The notes beneath the pieces are model-generated. The model had not been told where the DNA came from. It saw nothing but the letters and a program-made list of their open reading frames with translations, and ran no database searches. A stretch of 64,000 nt of DNA from Membranipora membranacea. Its lineage: Eukaryota; Bryozoa; Gymnolaemata; Cheilostomatida; Membraniporidae. Below are positions 35,301-47,203 of the stretch, in pieces (within the stretch, counting starts at the first letter, position 1; each line of letters begins with the position of its first letter). The position numbers and the translations under genes were made by a program. The DNA is taken from positions 15,004,001-15,068,000 of the forward strand of contig OU612075.1 in the NCBI GenBank assembly GCA_914767715.1, read 5' to 3'.

Positions 35301-36816
35301 TATTGGTATAGGGCTGAACCAGCTTTATCTTGTACAAAAAACTAGATTGGGCTCCCTGACTCACATTGATTATAAAATGCCAGTCTGAATCTTCTTCTGC
35401 AGGGATAAGTGATGGGCTATCATTTGCCATGTTGCGAATATATCAGCCCTAAACCACAATGCGATTTTTTTTCTTTAAATTTTTTTCCCTTGGGACAAAT
35501 AAAACCCAACTTCACCCAAGATTCACTAATAATTACATCCTTATTCAGGCCTCAGAAGAAACCTGGACCACATGAATATCTCATCTAATAACAATCTAAT
35601 ACCGTCATCTCCTAAAAAACAGCTGGGCAATAAACTGCCTGTCAAAGATCTCAGGTTTACTATGAATCAGAACTCGCTGCCGGATTTGTCAAAGTCGAGG
35701 ATAGCAGAAAATTCACCAACGATGAATGCAGCTCCAGGTGCTTCTAACACAGCTAAGACTCATTTAACACTAAACTCAGCAATAACCAGTCTTGATACTG
35801 TAAACCCTCCGCAGTCTCCTAAGAAAAAGTGCACTCAAGTGAGGAGGGCCAGGTCAACGCCCAACAGGCTGTTAGAGCAGCGCAGTGTGAGCTCAGACTA
35901 TTTTTTCTCACCGTTTAGAGATTCTAATGATGATGAGAGTGACGATGATGATGTACTACAAGTTCTACTGGAGCAGATTAATCAGAGACACAGTCCGCCA
36001 CCACCCCCTATACGCAGGTATGTCTGTATATCTATACACATATATGCAGGTATGTCTGTATATCTATACACATATATGCAGGTATGTCTGTATATCTATA
36101 CACATATATGCAGGTATGTCTGTATATCTATACACATATACGCATGTATGTCTATATCTATACACATATATGCAGGTATGTCTGTATATCTATACACATA
36201 TATACGCAGGTATGTCTGTATATATGTTCATATATATGTACATATATATGCGCGGGAATTTCTGTACATACAACAAGGCAGGGGGAAATATGGAGACCTA
36301 AAATTTTGGCTGCAAACCAAATTAATTTTCCCTGCACCTATAAAAGTCATACTGTGGAGCTGTCACTCTGCGCAAATTAAACTTTAAGTTTGAAGACTGG
36401 ACCTCAAAACACAACTTATTAGTATATCTCTTATATCTTTGTGGGTCGGTAGTCCGTCGGTCAACGACAGAAAAAGGGAAGAATATCCTTTATGGGACTA
36501 AAACAAGGGCTCTTCTCGACCTACATATATGATTTTGTTCCCACTCACTGCACAAGTTACATACTGATTTTTAGGAGTTGACTACTCTCACTCAAAAGGA
36601 TGACAATTCCTGATCTCATCTGCAGGATCAACATGTTGGAAACGTTGGCCAAACACTGTGACATTACCTAGCTACGGTATATAATTTTGATTTTGTTCCA
36701 GGCCGTCGATGTTTGGGTTCGGATCAGCTGAATATCGAAGGCACTCATTAAGATCAGCTCTTAGGAATCAGAACTATCCTCTAAGGAAACAGGTCTCCTT
36801 CCAGCTTCCATTACAG
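32352..36816 (+). CDS. Ser/Pro/Lys-rich, probably disordered protein segment; possible distal N-terminus of the array gene
   Basis: Five exons keep frame: 32352-32490, 34263-34436, 34788-34835, 35549-36017, 36702-36816, about 315 aa ending in phase 0 at CAG|GTAAGA. The start is provisional: 32352 is the first ATG of the frame in this exon, but an acceptor just upstream (TTTAG at 32322) would make it internal. The product has no globular motif. It is rich in S, P, N, K and R, with SP sites (IPSSPKKQLG; PQSPKKKC), a basic patch (VRRARSTPNR), an acidic run (DSNDDESDDDDVLQ) and a proline run (SPPPPPIRR). The last exon encodes EYRRHSLRSALRNQN and LRKQVSFQLPLQ. No terminal exon or stop follows before the next ATG exon, so it may splice onward to the phase-0 acceptor at 61037. 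Function unknown. Confidence 0.6.
32491..34262 (+). other. Intron with poly-C tracts and a tRNA-like box
   Basis: Intron of 1.77 kb. It contains a 13-C run (about 32802-32814) and a 15-C run (32981-32995). CTCAGGCGGTAGAGCA at about 33689 resembles a tRNA D-arm/A box, and GGGTTCTGGTTTT about 60 bp later faintly resembles a B box. This may be a decayed tRNA-derived SINE, but it is too weak to call. Confidence 0.4.
35024..35263 (+). CDS. Small Ser-rich ORF inside an intron, uncertain
   Basis: ATG to TAA, 79 codons, with coding-like composition (MKDPPLDQLSSTSSLTVLNA, ISRVPRAKYVILEDE). It lies in the intron between exons 34788-34835 and 35549-36017. The nearest upstream acceptor (CCACAG at 35006) does not lead into it in frame because a TAA intervenes. 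It could be an alternative promoter product or chance. No homologue recognised. Confidence 0.25.
   Translation: MKDPPLDQLSSTSSLTVLNAALRDNLPSPSCVNESQSGLDDFNLIISRVPRAKYVILEDESRSHSSNSTSSLVTYIKID
35279..35321. repeat. Tandem duplication, 2 x 23 bp
   Basis: ATTGGTATAGGGCTGAACCA occurs at 35279 and again at 35302. Confidence 0.75.
36014..36250. repeat. 32-bp minisatellite starting at a splice donor
   Basis: About seven units of GCAGGTATGTCTGTATATCT plus ATACACATATAT begin at 36014, 36046, 36078, 36110, 36142, 36172 and 36206, with slight changes in the last three. The first GCAG|GTATGT is the donor of exon 35549-36017, so the array repeats the 5' splice site itself. The units have no stop codon in the + frames for most of the array, which gives overlapping ORFs here that I do not regard as coding. 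Confidence 0.9.
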
Positions 36817-37757
36817 GTAAGACTGATATAACTTAAACCAGGCTTAGACTGAAAAGTGTAAGGGTCTAAACAAGCACCAAAAAAGAGGCGCTGCGCAATG
36901 GATTATTATATTTGGATGTATGGGTGAATGGGAGCAGGTCTTGAATGTTTAACTACTAATACATTGTTGACTATGGTAATCTATCATATATATTTACTCA
37001 GAGGTCTAGTCAATTCGACAGCTCCCTATGTTTATGTAGTCTGTAGTTTTTTGATGGTATTGAGCTAGAGATCTGTTCTTGTGGTATAGTTATGTCTTTA
37101 TGCCAGTTTGTAGTGAGATCGGTACACTATATTCATGAAGTTTCTGGTCAATGTTGTTTTAGTCTTTGAACAGAAACGTTGAGGGGTGTACAATTTAGTT
37201 GTTGACAAGATTCTTGAGTTATCTTATCCTACTCAGCATGCTAGGTGACAGTAAAGTACAGATATCATAGTGTTGTTCTCGTGCTTTTTACTAATAGTAA
37301 GAGTGTAACTGAATATTAAAGTCGGTAACCAGATACTAAGGGCCATATAAAAATATTTGTCAAGTGGATATAACTCTGAATTACCACCTTCCCCCATGCT
37401 GCGTTTATTATCTATGCCCAACACTCCTCAAGGAAAACTAAAAAGAGTTTGATCTTCAAGGGGACATCGTCAGTTTTAATAATAGAGACAATAAGAGGAG
37501 AGAGCGAGAGCTCATAATGTTGATCTGCAGTGACATATCCAGTACTTGAGTATGGTAATGAGTACGAAGCCCGAGGCAGTCAAACGTTTTGCTCGTCCTT
37601 TGTTTTGAATAGCATATTCAGTTGTAGCGTCTTTTCATGACATGCACACATCTTTGCTGTGCCGAGGAAAAGTTTAAAATATTGATAGAAGGTTAGGAAA
37701 AACTTTATCGAACTTTATACCAGCTGTTGCCACTAAGTGTTAACTTAATGAGAAATC
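36817..37757. other. Gap between N-terminal units
   Basis: About 0.94 kb, AT-rich, with no exon-like frame. It would contain the promoter for the ATG exon at 37758 if that exon is a separate transcript start. Confidence 0.4.
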
Positions 37758-38326
37758 ATGCCGAGACGACACAAAACACAATCTAATGGATACTTAGAGA
37801 AATCACATCGCACCGAATCTCATCACTCCACCTTTGCTCTCGGAGATCAGCCGAGTAATTCATGCGGGAAGTTCTTTCAAGAGATATACAACCAGGAGAA
37901 TGATGATGGTATGTTTTAGTTTGAAGTTTTGGATAACTCGATATGCTCAGATAGTGCTTGGGACCATCTACATGAGGGTGCATTCTTTATTGTTCAAAAA
38001 CTAGTTGTGTAGCAAAAAACTCTTTGAATGGACTGCGAAAAACGTGTTTCACTGACAGAAGGAGAGAGTTATTAGAATATTGCTGATGTAATAATCTGAG
38101 GGGCAGTTTGATAATGTTTACAGATAACGTAGAACAGCAAGTCAACTTCTTTCTGTCACCTACGGAACCCTCTCTGGAGGGTCTGTCTCCATTGTATGAG
38201 GAACCTTATAATGACAATAAAATGGAAGCTACACAGCATTTCCCGGCAGATGAAAAGAACTCTCATCTCAGAGATAAAAATAAGTCCACTACTAACGGTG
38301 CGGGTAATGACAAGCCAAGTAAACAG
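37758..38326 (+). CDS. Array N-terminus 1: two-exon unit, phase-0 end
   Basis: Exon 37758-37908 starts with ATG, with TGA in frame 9 nt upstream, and encodes MPRRHKTQSNGYLEK... to NQENDD, ending in phase 1 at G|GTATGT. Exon 38124-38326 continues in phase 1 (NVEQQVNFFLSPTEPSLEGL...) to CAG|GTCAGT, phase 0. An alternative donor TG|GTAAGA after 38373 would give phase 2 and does not fit the common acceptor. The product begins basic and turns acidic and hydrophilic. It is unlike any family I know. It is judged to be one of the alternative N-termini feeding the exon at 61037. Confidence 0.5.
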
Positions 38327-38982
38327 GTCAGTGGGGGCATAACTCCTAATATTCTGCCAAAAAAAAAGTTATGGTAAGAAGATAAAAGCTCTCAGTTGTT
38401 GACAATATGAATTTACAAGTATGTGCATTTTATATGGATGCCATGCATATCCTCAGGTGTTGCATGCCTAATACAAATGAGGCATCGGATCATAGGATGG
38501 AAGTCATCGATTGTGATATCTGCCTTGGTACTTCAATTATATTTGTCTCCTCAATCTTGTTTGTGGCTTTGGTGGAGTTCCAAAGTTTTGTATCGTGTGT
38601 GTTTGTGTATTATTGGCCTGGTGCTGAATCTTCCAAGTTAATGAAGTAGGTAGACTCTCTGAAATACAAACTAATTTAAAATTAATAGTATTGTTACACA
38701 GAGCACTTTTAGTCTGCAAAATGATAATCTAGTGTAAATAGCTGTTAGCGAGCTCTTCTAGGTCTTTATTTATAATTAATGCTCTCCCTCATTCTGAACT
38801 GCTCTTATGCAGCTAATAAGTAACAGTTTTATTTACCAAAAGTTAATGAGTTTGAGTGTATCGTGAGTTATGGCACATGTTCGAAGCAAGCACAGTGATG
38901 ATTTTAACACATTTCCCTAACATACACAAACTTGAACTTATTATTGCTGCGAAAGACATATTTTGGTTAAGTTGTGCGCTCT

Positions 38983-39105
38983 ATGCCTGCTGTAACAATG
39001 GCTAGAGGTGGCAAATCATCCAGCGGAAGGCATGGCGGCGGAGGGTCTGCCGGCAAGAGAGGGGGAGGTATCAGTAAGAAAGCTGGAGCTGGGCGAAAGA
39101 GATCT
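38983..39105 (+). CDS. Array N-terminus 2: Gly/Arg/Lys-rich first exon
   Basis: ATG at 38983 (MPAVTMARGGKSSSGRHGGG) runs 41 codons to KKAGAGRKRS and the donor TCT|GTGAGT, phase 0. A second in-frame ATG is at 38998. If the donor is not used the frame stops two codons later. The composition is mostly G, K, R and S, suggesting a flexible, strongly positive N-terminal tail. Confidence 0.55.
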
Positions 39106-39805
39106 GTGAGTTAGTATAACAAGACATGATGTCATCTTATTTCACCTGGAAGCATCAGTGACTCAATGAGAATTGCTAGATTCTTAGGCGGATCAGGAGC
39201 ATCTCTTTCTTTTTCGTTCTAATTTAATGTTGTTGGCTTATTTCCCTCTTGTCAAATTTAACTGGTGTAGATGTAAATTTGAGGGTTCTTAGTCGTCGGA
39301 AGATGGGATACCACAGATGTCAGTCCATGTCCAGGAATTGTTTCTACTATGATTGAGATAATGTAGATATTAGTGGAGATCAAGCTGAAGAGTGTACTTG
39401 TAGCTGTCATTGAGGGTTTTGCGTAATATCCTACTTGAAGGCCACTTGAAGGTTATGCATTAGATCAAGTGATGCCTGTCTTTGTGTCAGCGTTGTTTTT
39501 ATTGATGTGATACGGTGAGCTCTTGAATTTTGATATGTGAAACTTAAATAACATCTGATATTCTAATTGTGATATCTCTCAATAGATAGTGTGAATAATT
39601 TAACGATCTCCTAACCAGAGGCATCGCATGAGGCCGTCGTCAGCTCTAACTGTATAGAAAAAAAGTGTTCCGTACGTAAACAGAGGAAATGGAGCCCGGT
39701 CTCGATGGTATTCGAGTTGGCTTGATGCATTTAGAATCTGATAATTATTTATTCATTTCTGTTTATACTCTCAGAGCGGGTAATTGAAGCTGTGATAATC
39801 GAGAT

Positions 39806-39921
39806 AGTCTCCACGTTTTATGATGTCCGGAGCTTTATTTGATATCTAAAAACAGTTTCAAGCAGTCTCCACGTTTTATGATGTCTGGAGCTTTATTTGA
39901 TATCTAAAAACAGTTTCAAGC
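39806..39921. repeat. Tandem duplication, 2 x 58 bp
   Basis: The unit starting AGTCTCCACGTTTTATGATG occurs at 39806 and 39864 with a single visible mismatch (CCGG versus CTGG), so the duplication is recent. Confidence 0.9.
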
Positions 39922-40164
39922 AAAATAGTCATCAAAAATTAGTATTTGTAATCATATCTTTGTGGCTATCAGAACTCTATTGATTAATTTTTCAATTATT
40001 TCTCAACTTTGTAATTTCCATTTCACTCTCGAGTAAGTTTCTTCAAAAGTGGATATCAAGATACTTCGCTGAAATAATTAAAATCATATAAAATCTCATC
40101 TCTATATGGACACCTGAAGATCTGCTGATTTGTTACTCTGATTAGTTTCTCTCTTGACTGAGCT

Positions 40165-40193
40165 GAGCTGCTGCCGGGATATTTAATCTCATC
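40165..40193 (+). promoter_or_regulatory. Promoter-like block shared with 63429-63466
   Basis: GAGCTGCTGCC followed by TTTAATCTCATC. The 12-mer TTTAATCTCATC begins 155 bp before the ATG at 40337. The same 12-mer preceded by GAGCTGCC occurs 153 bp before the ATG at 63608. TAATCT resembles a K50 homeodomain (Otx/Pitx-type) site; that reading is inference. Confidence 0.4.
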
Positions 40194-40336
40194 ACGCTGT
40201 CACCTCTACAGTCAGCGGCAGCGGCAGCATACTTCTCAATCTGAACTTTGCTGACTTGTCACCTCATCGTGTGAGTTAACACATTTACGAGAGACTGTAT
40301 CCTACTCAACACGTCTCACGATTAACTAAATAAGAT

Positions 40337-40462
40337 ATGGGTTTGTCTGACACAAATCATTTCCTCGGAGGACCTCTGGGTGGATGGGCAGGTCCAGGGT
40401 GGCACACCAACCCGGTCAAACATACAGAGACCACACACAAGTCGAGATTCAGCTTTAGTGGG
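40337..40462 (+). CDS. Array N-terminus 3: Gly/Trp/His-containing first exon
   Basis: ATG at 40337 runs 42 codons (MGLSDTNHFLGGPLGGWAGP then GWHTNPVKH, ending SRFSFSG) to GGG|GTAAGA, phase 0. Unlike most members of the array it is not arginine-rich. Confidence 0.55.
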
Positions 40463-41806
40463 GTAAGAGAAAACCTACAGTGTAACTATCACTGAATCAC
40501 AGTTATACCGCAGTATTTGACTTTTCTGAGTCGGTCGCTTCGTATTTTACAGCATGTAGATAGGTAAAAACAGAACGACAAACTAATATCTTGTATTCCT
40601 AAAACCAGATTCTGATTCTGGTTGTAGCCATAGACTTAATAATAATGGGTTTTTTTGAATGTGACTTTGGTTCAACCTTTTGTTATTAGTCTTGATTTCA
40701 GTGTGGGAATTACAACTGCTCCCTGATTAGAATTGTCTGTCCATAAGATGACAAAAATTAAAATGACCATTGAAAAGACATTTGTGATAAACAATCTCAT
40801 TTTTAACATTGTGGATATACCACTGAATAATCATCTCAATTCAGAAATAAGTTCGCTGCTACTTTGAATTCATCGCAAAATATGTGACATCTAATCTTCA
40901 TGAAAACTCTTGGTTCGAATCCATCAGCAAACATCATTCAGTCATAGAATATCATAATATATTGAGCCACGCTGTCAATGGACTCATCTATATGTTGATC
41001 TAACATTGCAATTACAGGAAATTAAAATGTTTTAATGATCCATTTCATTTGAAGCTTGTCCACGGTGTAGATAGATGAATAGTAAAAATCAATGATGACA
41101 CACACTCAACAAACTAATATGTAAACTCTCCAGCATTGAGTTAAATTCATGGTCTAATCCCATTCGCTTTATCTCACGGTCTTCGGTTTTAAAACTTTGA
41201 AATTCTGTTATTGAAAGGGAGCAGTAAATATATTGTGGACTCCACGCTTCGACCTAATCATATTTTGCATCAACACCATTCAACCAAAAGAAATTTTTAA
41301 CGCTACCAAAGCGTCCAGTCAATTTTCTGATTTAACTGTGCTCAGTGGGATAGCAGTATTAATTTGTTGGTTTGATCAATGTAGCTTGATTCCTACCATA
41401 AAAGAAGACGAATGATGGGTCAAAGGGTACGTCTCATATTCAAGCACCCCTGGTATTCTACTATCCTTCTCTAATTGTGCTCGAGACACGTATACACTGT
41501 GTATTAAAACTGAACCTCCTTAGTGTTATTCAAACCCAGAAAATTGTTTGATAAGAAAGTATGGGGTCTACTTTTAGTCTTGTATCCCTCATAATTATGA
41601 TGACATCAGATAATTTGTCTGCCGTTGCATGATTGTTGTAAAGATACTTTTAGATCACTAACTGTCAGTAAGTGATGACATCAGTTTTCATGTCAGCAAT
41701 TGCATGGTTGTTGTGTTCTGATACTCAGTGTTACTTCCATAGACTAAACATTGTCTATGTCCATGGTTACTAAAAAGCCTCTGCATGTTTTCTCCTCACC
41801 ATTTAG
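40463..41806. other. Gap in the array
   Basis: About 1.3 kb, AT-rich. One + frame (41233-41415) is open but has no splice context in phase and is judged chance. Confidence 0.45.
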
Positions 41807-41848
41807 GGAAATAGCTTTATGTACAGAAGAAGAATTACCAGTAGAGCG
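41807..41848 (+). CDS. Array exon 4: short phase 0-0 exon, GNSFMYRRRITSRA
   Basis: Acceptor CATTTAG before 41807 and donor GCG|GTAAGC after 41848 enclose 14 codons, symmetrical in phase 0. An ATG at 41819 would allow it to be a first exon encoding MYRRRITSRA instead. It fits the array either as a cassette or as a start. Confidence 0.45.
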
Positions 41849-43171
41849 GTAAGCCCCCCCCCCACCCCTTCATAAAACTGTGTGCTTCTTCTTTGTGGAT
41901 TTGTGGCTTAGCTCACTACTTTCTGTGTGGTTAGGGTGCACTACTATACAGTAACAATAAGGATATGATTATGGCTTTTACTGTATTCTGTTTTATCTGA
42001 TTGTTTCTCCTTTTTCTCTGGATTGACTTCTAGTGTGGCAGTTTGGGCTTCAGTTTCAGTCTCAGTTTCAGTCATTTTCTTTCAGTTTCAGTCAGTTTCT
42101 GGTTTTCTTGCTCAGTGTGGAATGATTCAGATCAAAACTCGTAGCCTTATTTTTACAAACACGTTCAACAGATTTGTTGGAGATTACTTAAAAGTGTAAG
42201 CATCCCATACACTGCTTCTTTGCTGTTAGACACGTTTATCAAGGATGATAAAAGTAACACTGACACAAACATAGTTACAATGATTTAATACAAATGGTTT
42301 TTAGAAGTTATCTTTCCAATCTTCAAGGAAAGGCAATTTGACTATTGAAATAAATCTCTGCGCGTCTCTTCTAAGTCCTGTGATCATGTCACTGTTTTGA
42401 TTCATGGCTTGGTTACATTATTTGTTATTATGTTATCATGTGGGAAGGACAGCAACAACAAGACATGGATTCTAGTTTTGTTTATTTGTCTGACAGCTTA
42501 ACAAACAAATACAAATAGCCGGATCAGTAAAAAAGTGAACCAATAAACAAACTTTACATAGTCACTATTAGATATTAGTGAACAGATCGATACTATGTTG
42601 CTACGTCCAACAGTAAATTTAATTTTAATCAGTATTTTAGTTTGTCTTCAGCAATCATTGCATCCACACTACACTAGTGAAATTATTTATACTATATACT
42701 ATATATTACTTACATATATTTAAATTAATTGGGGCTACACTATTTTCTTGAGTTAGGGCACCTCACATTCCTCTACCATTGATTTATTTTCTACTTAGAT
42801 CAAATTTTGTTCCCAAGACCCTGTTATCCACTTTGACTTACATACAACTCAATTATCTTAATTTCCCTATATTTGAATAGCAGTAAGTTTATCAATTCAG
42901 TTCATTCATCGAGTATTGATAGCACATTTTTTAATAAAAAATACTAATTGCTGTATGGTTTTTCTTAGCCATTTAAATCCACAAATAGGTGCTTAGCTTT
43001 CATATCCTTGTTTTTGTATGTTTACTTTTCAACAAAAGATTGAGATGACAGAGTTCAGCATGGTAGTTCGCCAAAAATATGTTTCTGATTGTTTTGGAAT
43101 CAAAATGGTTTCCTGTTGACGTTTCAGTCACTGTTCTCACAGGATGTCTCTTCTCACCAGTGTGAGTTCCC
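41849..43171. other. Gap in the array
   Basis: AT-rich, with an irregular TTTCAG/TTTCAGTC simple repeat at about 42041-42103. A six-codon ATG frame (MSLLTS) at 43144 ends at AGT|GTGAGT in phase 0, too short to call. Confidence 0.4.
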
Positions 43172-43378
43172 ATGGTCACTTATGGTCTACTGTACTCCAG
43201 GGTTACACGTATCGCAGCAGCGGCAGCAAGTATAGCTGTGGATTATTTTCCTAAGACTGAAGCGAGACACAACTGTTTAGAGATGGATCGAGAAGGCTGG
43301 TACTATAGAGTATTGTATGGTACTGAGAGTGATGATTTCAAACTTCTGTCACACAGTGGTGACAGGCACCGACACAAG
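43172..43378 (+). CDS. Array N-terminus 5: 69-codon first exon
   Basis: ATG at 43172 has TGA in frame 9 nt upstream. The frame reads MVTYGLLYSRVTRIAAAAAS, then EMDREGWYYRVLYGTESDDF, ending GDRHRHK at AAG|GTTTGT, phase 0. A second ATG in frame (MDREGWYY) could also serve. The donor is weak. Residues are mixed rather than purely basic. Confidence 0.45.
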
Positions 43379-43836
43379 GTTTGTCTTCTCATGGCACATA
43401 CGCGCTGGGAGCAGTGTAACAGGGATGAGTATACATGATATGACAGAATTGGCAGAAGAGTTACATATAGATTTTGGGTTTTGTTGCACTTTCAGTTAAG
43501 TTTTGGCGCCGTCAGCAAGTTTGTTTTGCTGAATCTTGATGCCAGAATGGCTCATTTCATTCACTATTACACCCTCAGTGCTTTTCTATGGTGACATTGG
43601 TCAAAACCAGATGATTAACAAGGCTTGAAATAATGCAGTTTACTAGTAGGTCGGAAATCTATCTTTTGACCTTGTAGTTTTCAGAAGTTATAATTTTATT
43701 ATCTGATGTTTAATTTTGCTGTCTTGGGAACTAAGAATTCTTTTGAGATGGCTGGAGGCCTTTGTCTGTTCGACTCATTCTTTGCTTTGCTGTGTTAGAA
43801 ACCTTCCTCATCATTTAGCTGAATAACACCAGGGCG

Positions 43837-43878
43837 ATGGGATGGGCAGATAGCAAACCTCGGCTCACCAATGCGAAA
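43837..43878 (+). CDS. Array N-terminus 6: 14-codon first exon MGWADSKPRLTNAK
   Basis: ATG at 43837 runs 14 codons to AAA|GTAAGT, phase 0, a consensus donor. Without splicing the frame stops at TAA two codons later. It is short, but its phase and donor match its neighbours. Confidence 0.5.
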
Positions 43879-46251
43879 GTAAGTTAAACTTATTCTATGT
43901 GCATGATTCATCACCAGGTATTGCTCAGTAATTTCATTGTGTACTTCGCTTCTTTTTGTGCTGATTCGAAGGTTTTACACTCATATATGCTGACAGGGGA
44001 CTGGAGCTGTGATTGTTGGTTTGCTGTTCAGATGGAAGCAATGACGTATATGTTCTCTTGGGGCTGCTGACATTAGAGTTTGTGTTTGTTTTGTTTACAA
44101 AAGTGGAAACTTTCCCAGCAGTTGAGGGATTAAATATTAAACGACTGACTAATCCAAAGCTACTGGGATCATCTCACTCAACAACCGCTAGTATATTGTT
44201 AAATCTAGACAAGCTTTACTAATTGATACCTCTTGAAGTTGCCTCCATGTATAGACTCTCACACTGGTGGTGCGGTATAAAACCAATGTACTTAGTGTGA
44301 AAGGCTGCCGTCAGGTAGGTCTCTAAGCACCTAGTTTGCTGCCGATCTCATGTCAACAGTCAGCAAGTGTACCTTATTGCTGCCTTATGCTCTTTGACCT
44401 GTAAAAAGTGGAATTATTGCCTGAAGAGAAGGATCGCTGTACTCCTCAGACTTGATAGTAGTCTAGACTCTAGTGGACTATAGCTAACTTAGAGCATATT
44501 ATTCAATTTTCAACGAGCAGAAAGGACGGCGTAAGTGGTGTGATTGGTTTGCTTTGCTTTGATGTGAGGAAAGTTGAGTTATTGTCAATCGAGTTGAAAA
44601 TGGTATGTTTACATATTTCTTTAGTGCATTGCAATTCTTGCCATCATCACAGTTTCGTCTGCCGGAAACTCAAATGTTCTTATATCATCTGAGTTTTCTC
44701 CCCTTGTATGTAAGATTTAAAAAAACATAGGTCGTTTTTATTCTATATATCACTGGATGGTGGCGCAGAGAAATGGTTAATATAAAATTTTTAAATAAAA
44801 GCCGAGGTTATTTCCATGTTTATGCTGTGCTGGTAGGTTTGCGAAAGTGAAAAGTAATATTCCTTTAAACTTAGCACTAAGAATAGCTGTGTGCATATTA
44901 TTGAAACTGGTCTTTTAAGATATCAGGCTTCAAATGCTGAGCCATGAGGTCTGTTTTGTACTCTAAGCCTCGAATTTCACACATGAGTTAAGAGAATAAC
45001 CTAAATATTATTTTAATGATGTGTAGTTTTGCAAACATCATATTTCACTGTGATTATGTCCTAATCAAACAATATCACAATATCATGTAACTGTATTAAT
45101 TGCTCTGCAAAAATATTAATTATGATCTTTTCTTTTGGAACTGAGATTGTCCTGAATGGGTACTTTGGCGCTTGAGTATAAAATTTGATACATACTTGTT
45201 GTGGGGCCATTCATAAATTGTATCTTGAGGTCGCATAACTATAGGTAAGGTAGGCGTTTCCCACAATTTCTCACATTTGATAAACTGAGCTCGTGCTCAA
45301 TGTTTCTGAGTGTAGTAAAAGTGGTATGTGACTATGCGTGTTGAATGTTGAGTAGGACGTGTTTTGAGACGACAAGAGATTTTCCGCACATATGGTAAGC
45401 TTGATAAATTGAGTGACTCTCTTGGTATTGGTATAAAATCTGGTGTTACTTATTACTTTGCTAAATTCCACAACACCCATGATTTCAGTTTTCTTTACAC
45501 AGAACTTAACTTGAAGGTTTGTCTTCTCCTATTCACTTTCCTAGAGTTCAAATTCAAGGAAACAAGCAATGCAGTTCTGTTGAATAAGTGTTTGTCAGCC
45601 TAACTAGATATGGTCAATCTTCGATAGCTGCACTCAGAGATGTCACCAATTCGTCCTGTATTCAGGACATTGTATGGTTTAGTTAAGAGCTGCTGTCATC
45701 AGTTCTGCTCTTATCCAAGTTGTATTTGCTTTTCAATTTAATTAATAATTTCCCTGTATAGAAAAGCAGTTGTGCGGTCAAGCGGTACCTTTCCTAATAG
45801 TGAGGGAATAAGCTGTGTTGTTCTCATTGTATGGTTTGTAAAACTCAAGAAGTTGAATTATTGAACTAAAATAAATAAAAATACTTCTTGATAAGCCAAT
45901 AAACTTATGAAAATAAATCTATTCTAAAACTGATTTTACATCAATTTGAATTGAGGCCTTGTATAACTTCGGACAATCCTTGGGCAAAGATCCTGATTTA
46001 GCTTCGATAATACTCTGTAAGTTACTTTTTTTAATATCAGCTAGCTAGGGATTTTGATGTCTAATTCCATGTTATTTACTGTTTTCTGTATTCAAGGCTG
46101 ACGGTGGCATTCAATAGCATTTGAACTCTGCTGAGCATAAGCCATGCTCAAGTGAAGAGTATTAATGTCAGGTTGGGTGTTTTTGGCGTCACGTATCAAC
46201 CTCTGTTGGTCTTCTATGGTATAATTATCGCTGCCTCGTTTGATTGTGATA
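43879..46251. other. Long gap in the array
   Basis: About 2.4 kb without a supported exon. A + frame at 45364-45603 and one at 44013-44222 are open but have no suitable start and donor. ATG abuts a donor-like sequence at about 44598 and 45391, judged chance. Confidence 0.45.
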
Positions 46252-46416
46252 ATGCGAGGAGCATCACGCAGGAAGAGTCTAGCAGCGGCAGCAGCCTCAC
46301 GTCAGCGTAGACACAGTCGTGTCATACTCGCTCAGAGGCGACGTGTTAGTAACGTGTCACAGACAGACAGATCAGCTATTATAGAGGCAGCGATACAGAC
46401 TGGTGATACTGACGAT
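46252..46416 (+). CDS. Array N-terminus 7: Arg/Ala-rich first exon
   Basis: ATG at 46252, with TAA in frame 30 nt upstream, runs 55 codons: MRGASRRKSLAAAAASRQRR, then HSRVILAQRRRVSNVSQTDR and AIIEAAIQTGDTDD, to GAT|GTAAGA, phase 0. The first half is strongly basic. RRKSL and RRRVS look like basophilic kinase sites. The second half is neutral to acidic and helix-like. Confidence 0.6.
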
Positions 46417-47119
46417 GTAAGAATATATCTTTCCATCCAATTATTGATATCATTATAAGTACTGCGGAGGGGTTGTTAACAAATCTGGTGGATTTAATCT
46501 TCTGTTGTAGATGTGACTTGCATGTTTAATAGAGCTAGGTGTGCTGTCATCACACTTTGGTAACTTGTTTGGTTTAGAATTTCCTTGGTTGAGGGATTGT
46601 GAGGACTTTACCCTCTGATAATGATGCTGCCTCTTCTGTGCTATTTATGTTTACTATGCTATCCTGTTGGGGTTGAATGGAAGATATCAGAGATTACTTG
46701 ATTCAAGAGGTTAGACCATCAGGGATATTCTTATAACTTTGTTTGCTGATGAGAGTTATTTTTTTTTCCCAAGCTATCGATGAGGGATTTGTAATTTAAT
46801 GATTAAGTTATAGAAAGTCTAAGTTATGTTTAGCAGTATCTGCCATGGCCAACAGATTTGATATCATTTCGTTTTTAAGAAGAAATCATTAATGAATTTT
46901 GATTAACCTTAATAGCTGATCATTGAATATTGCCTTTATTGTGATGGCATTTAGAGTCTTGCTGACGTGCAGGCAGCAGACAGGCCAGCAAAGGGTAGCT
47001 CATACTTGAAGAGCACATCTGTAGCCACACTTGAGTATTTTGAGGAGAGGCAGTCGGATTATAGCTAGTCACAGTTTTTGAGTACTCCATTACCTGTGAG
47101 CGCTTCCGGAGAAGTGAGG

Positions 47120-47203
47120 ATGCCGATAAAAGGGATGGGAAGGAGATTAGGGGCGATGGCTAGCAGGGGGAAGAGACGAGCAGGGGGTGGTGGAGGCGGC
47201 CCT
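47120..47203 (+). CDS. Array N-terminus 8: basic, Gly-rich first exon
   Basis: ATG at 47120 runs 28 codons (MPIKGMGRRLGAMASRGKRR then AGGGGGGP) to CCT|GTAAGT, a consensus donor, phase 0. Confidence 0.55.

Larger units (their letters stand above)
39106..40336. other. Gap in the array, with tandem duplication and promoter-like block
   Basis: No exon-like frame. It contains the 58-bp duplication at 39806-39921 and, near its end, the conserved block at 40165-40193. Confidence 0.5.

Noticed and set aside
36018-36387. Overlapping ORFs of 98-271 codons with Tyr/Ile/Val repeats
   Set aside because: They arise because the 32-bp minisatellite has few stops and a length not divisible by three. Only the part before 36018 is treated as coding.
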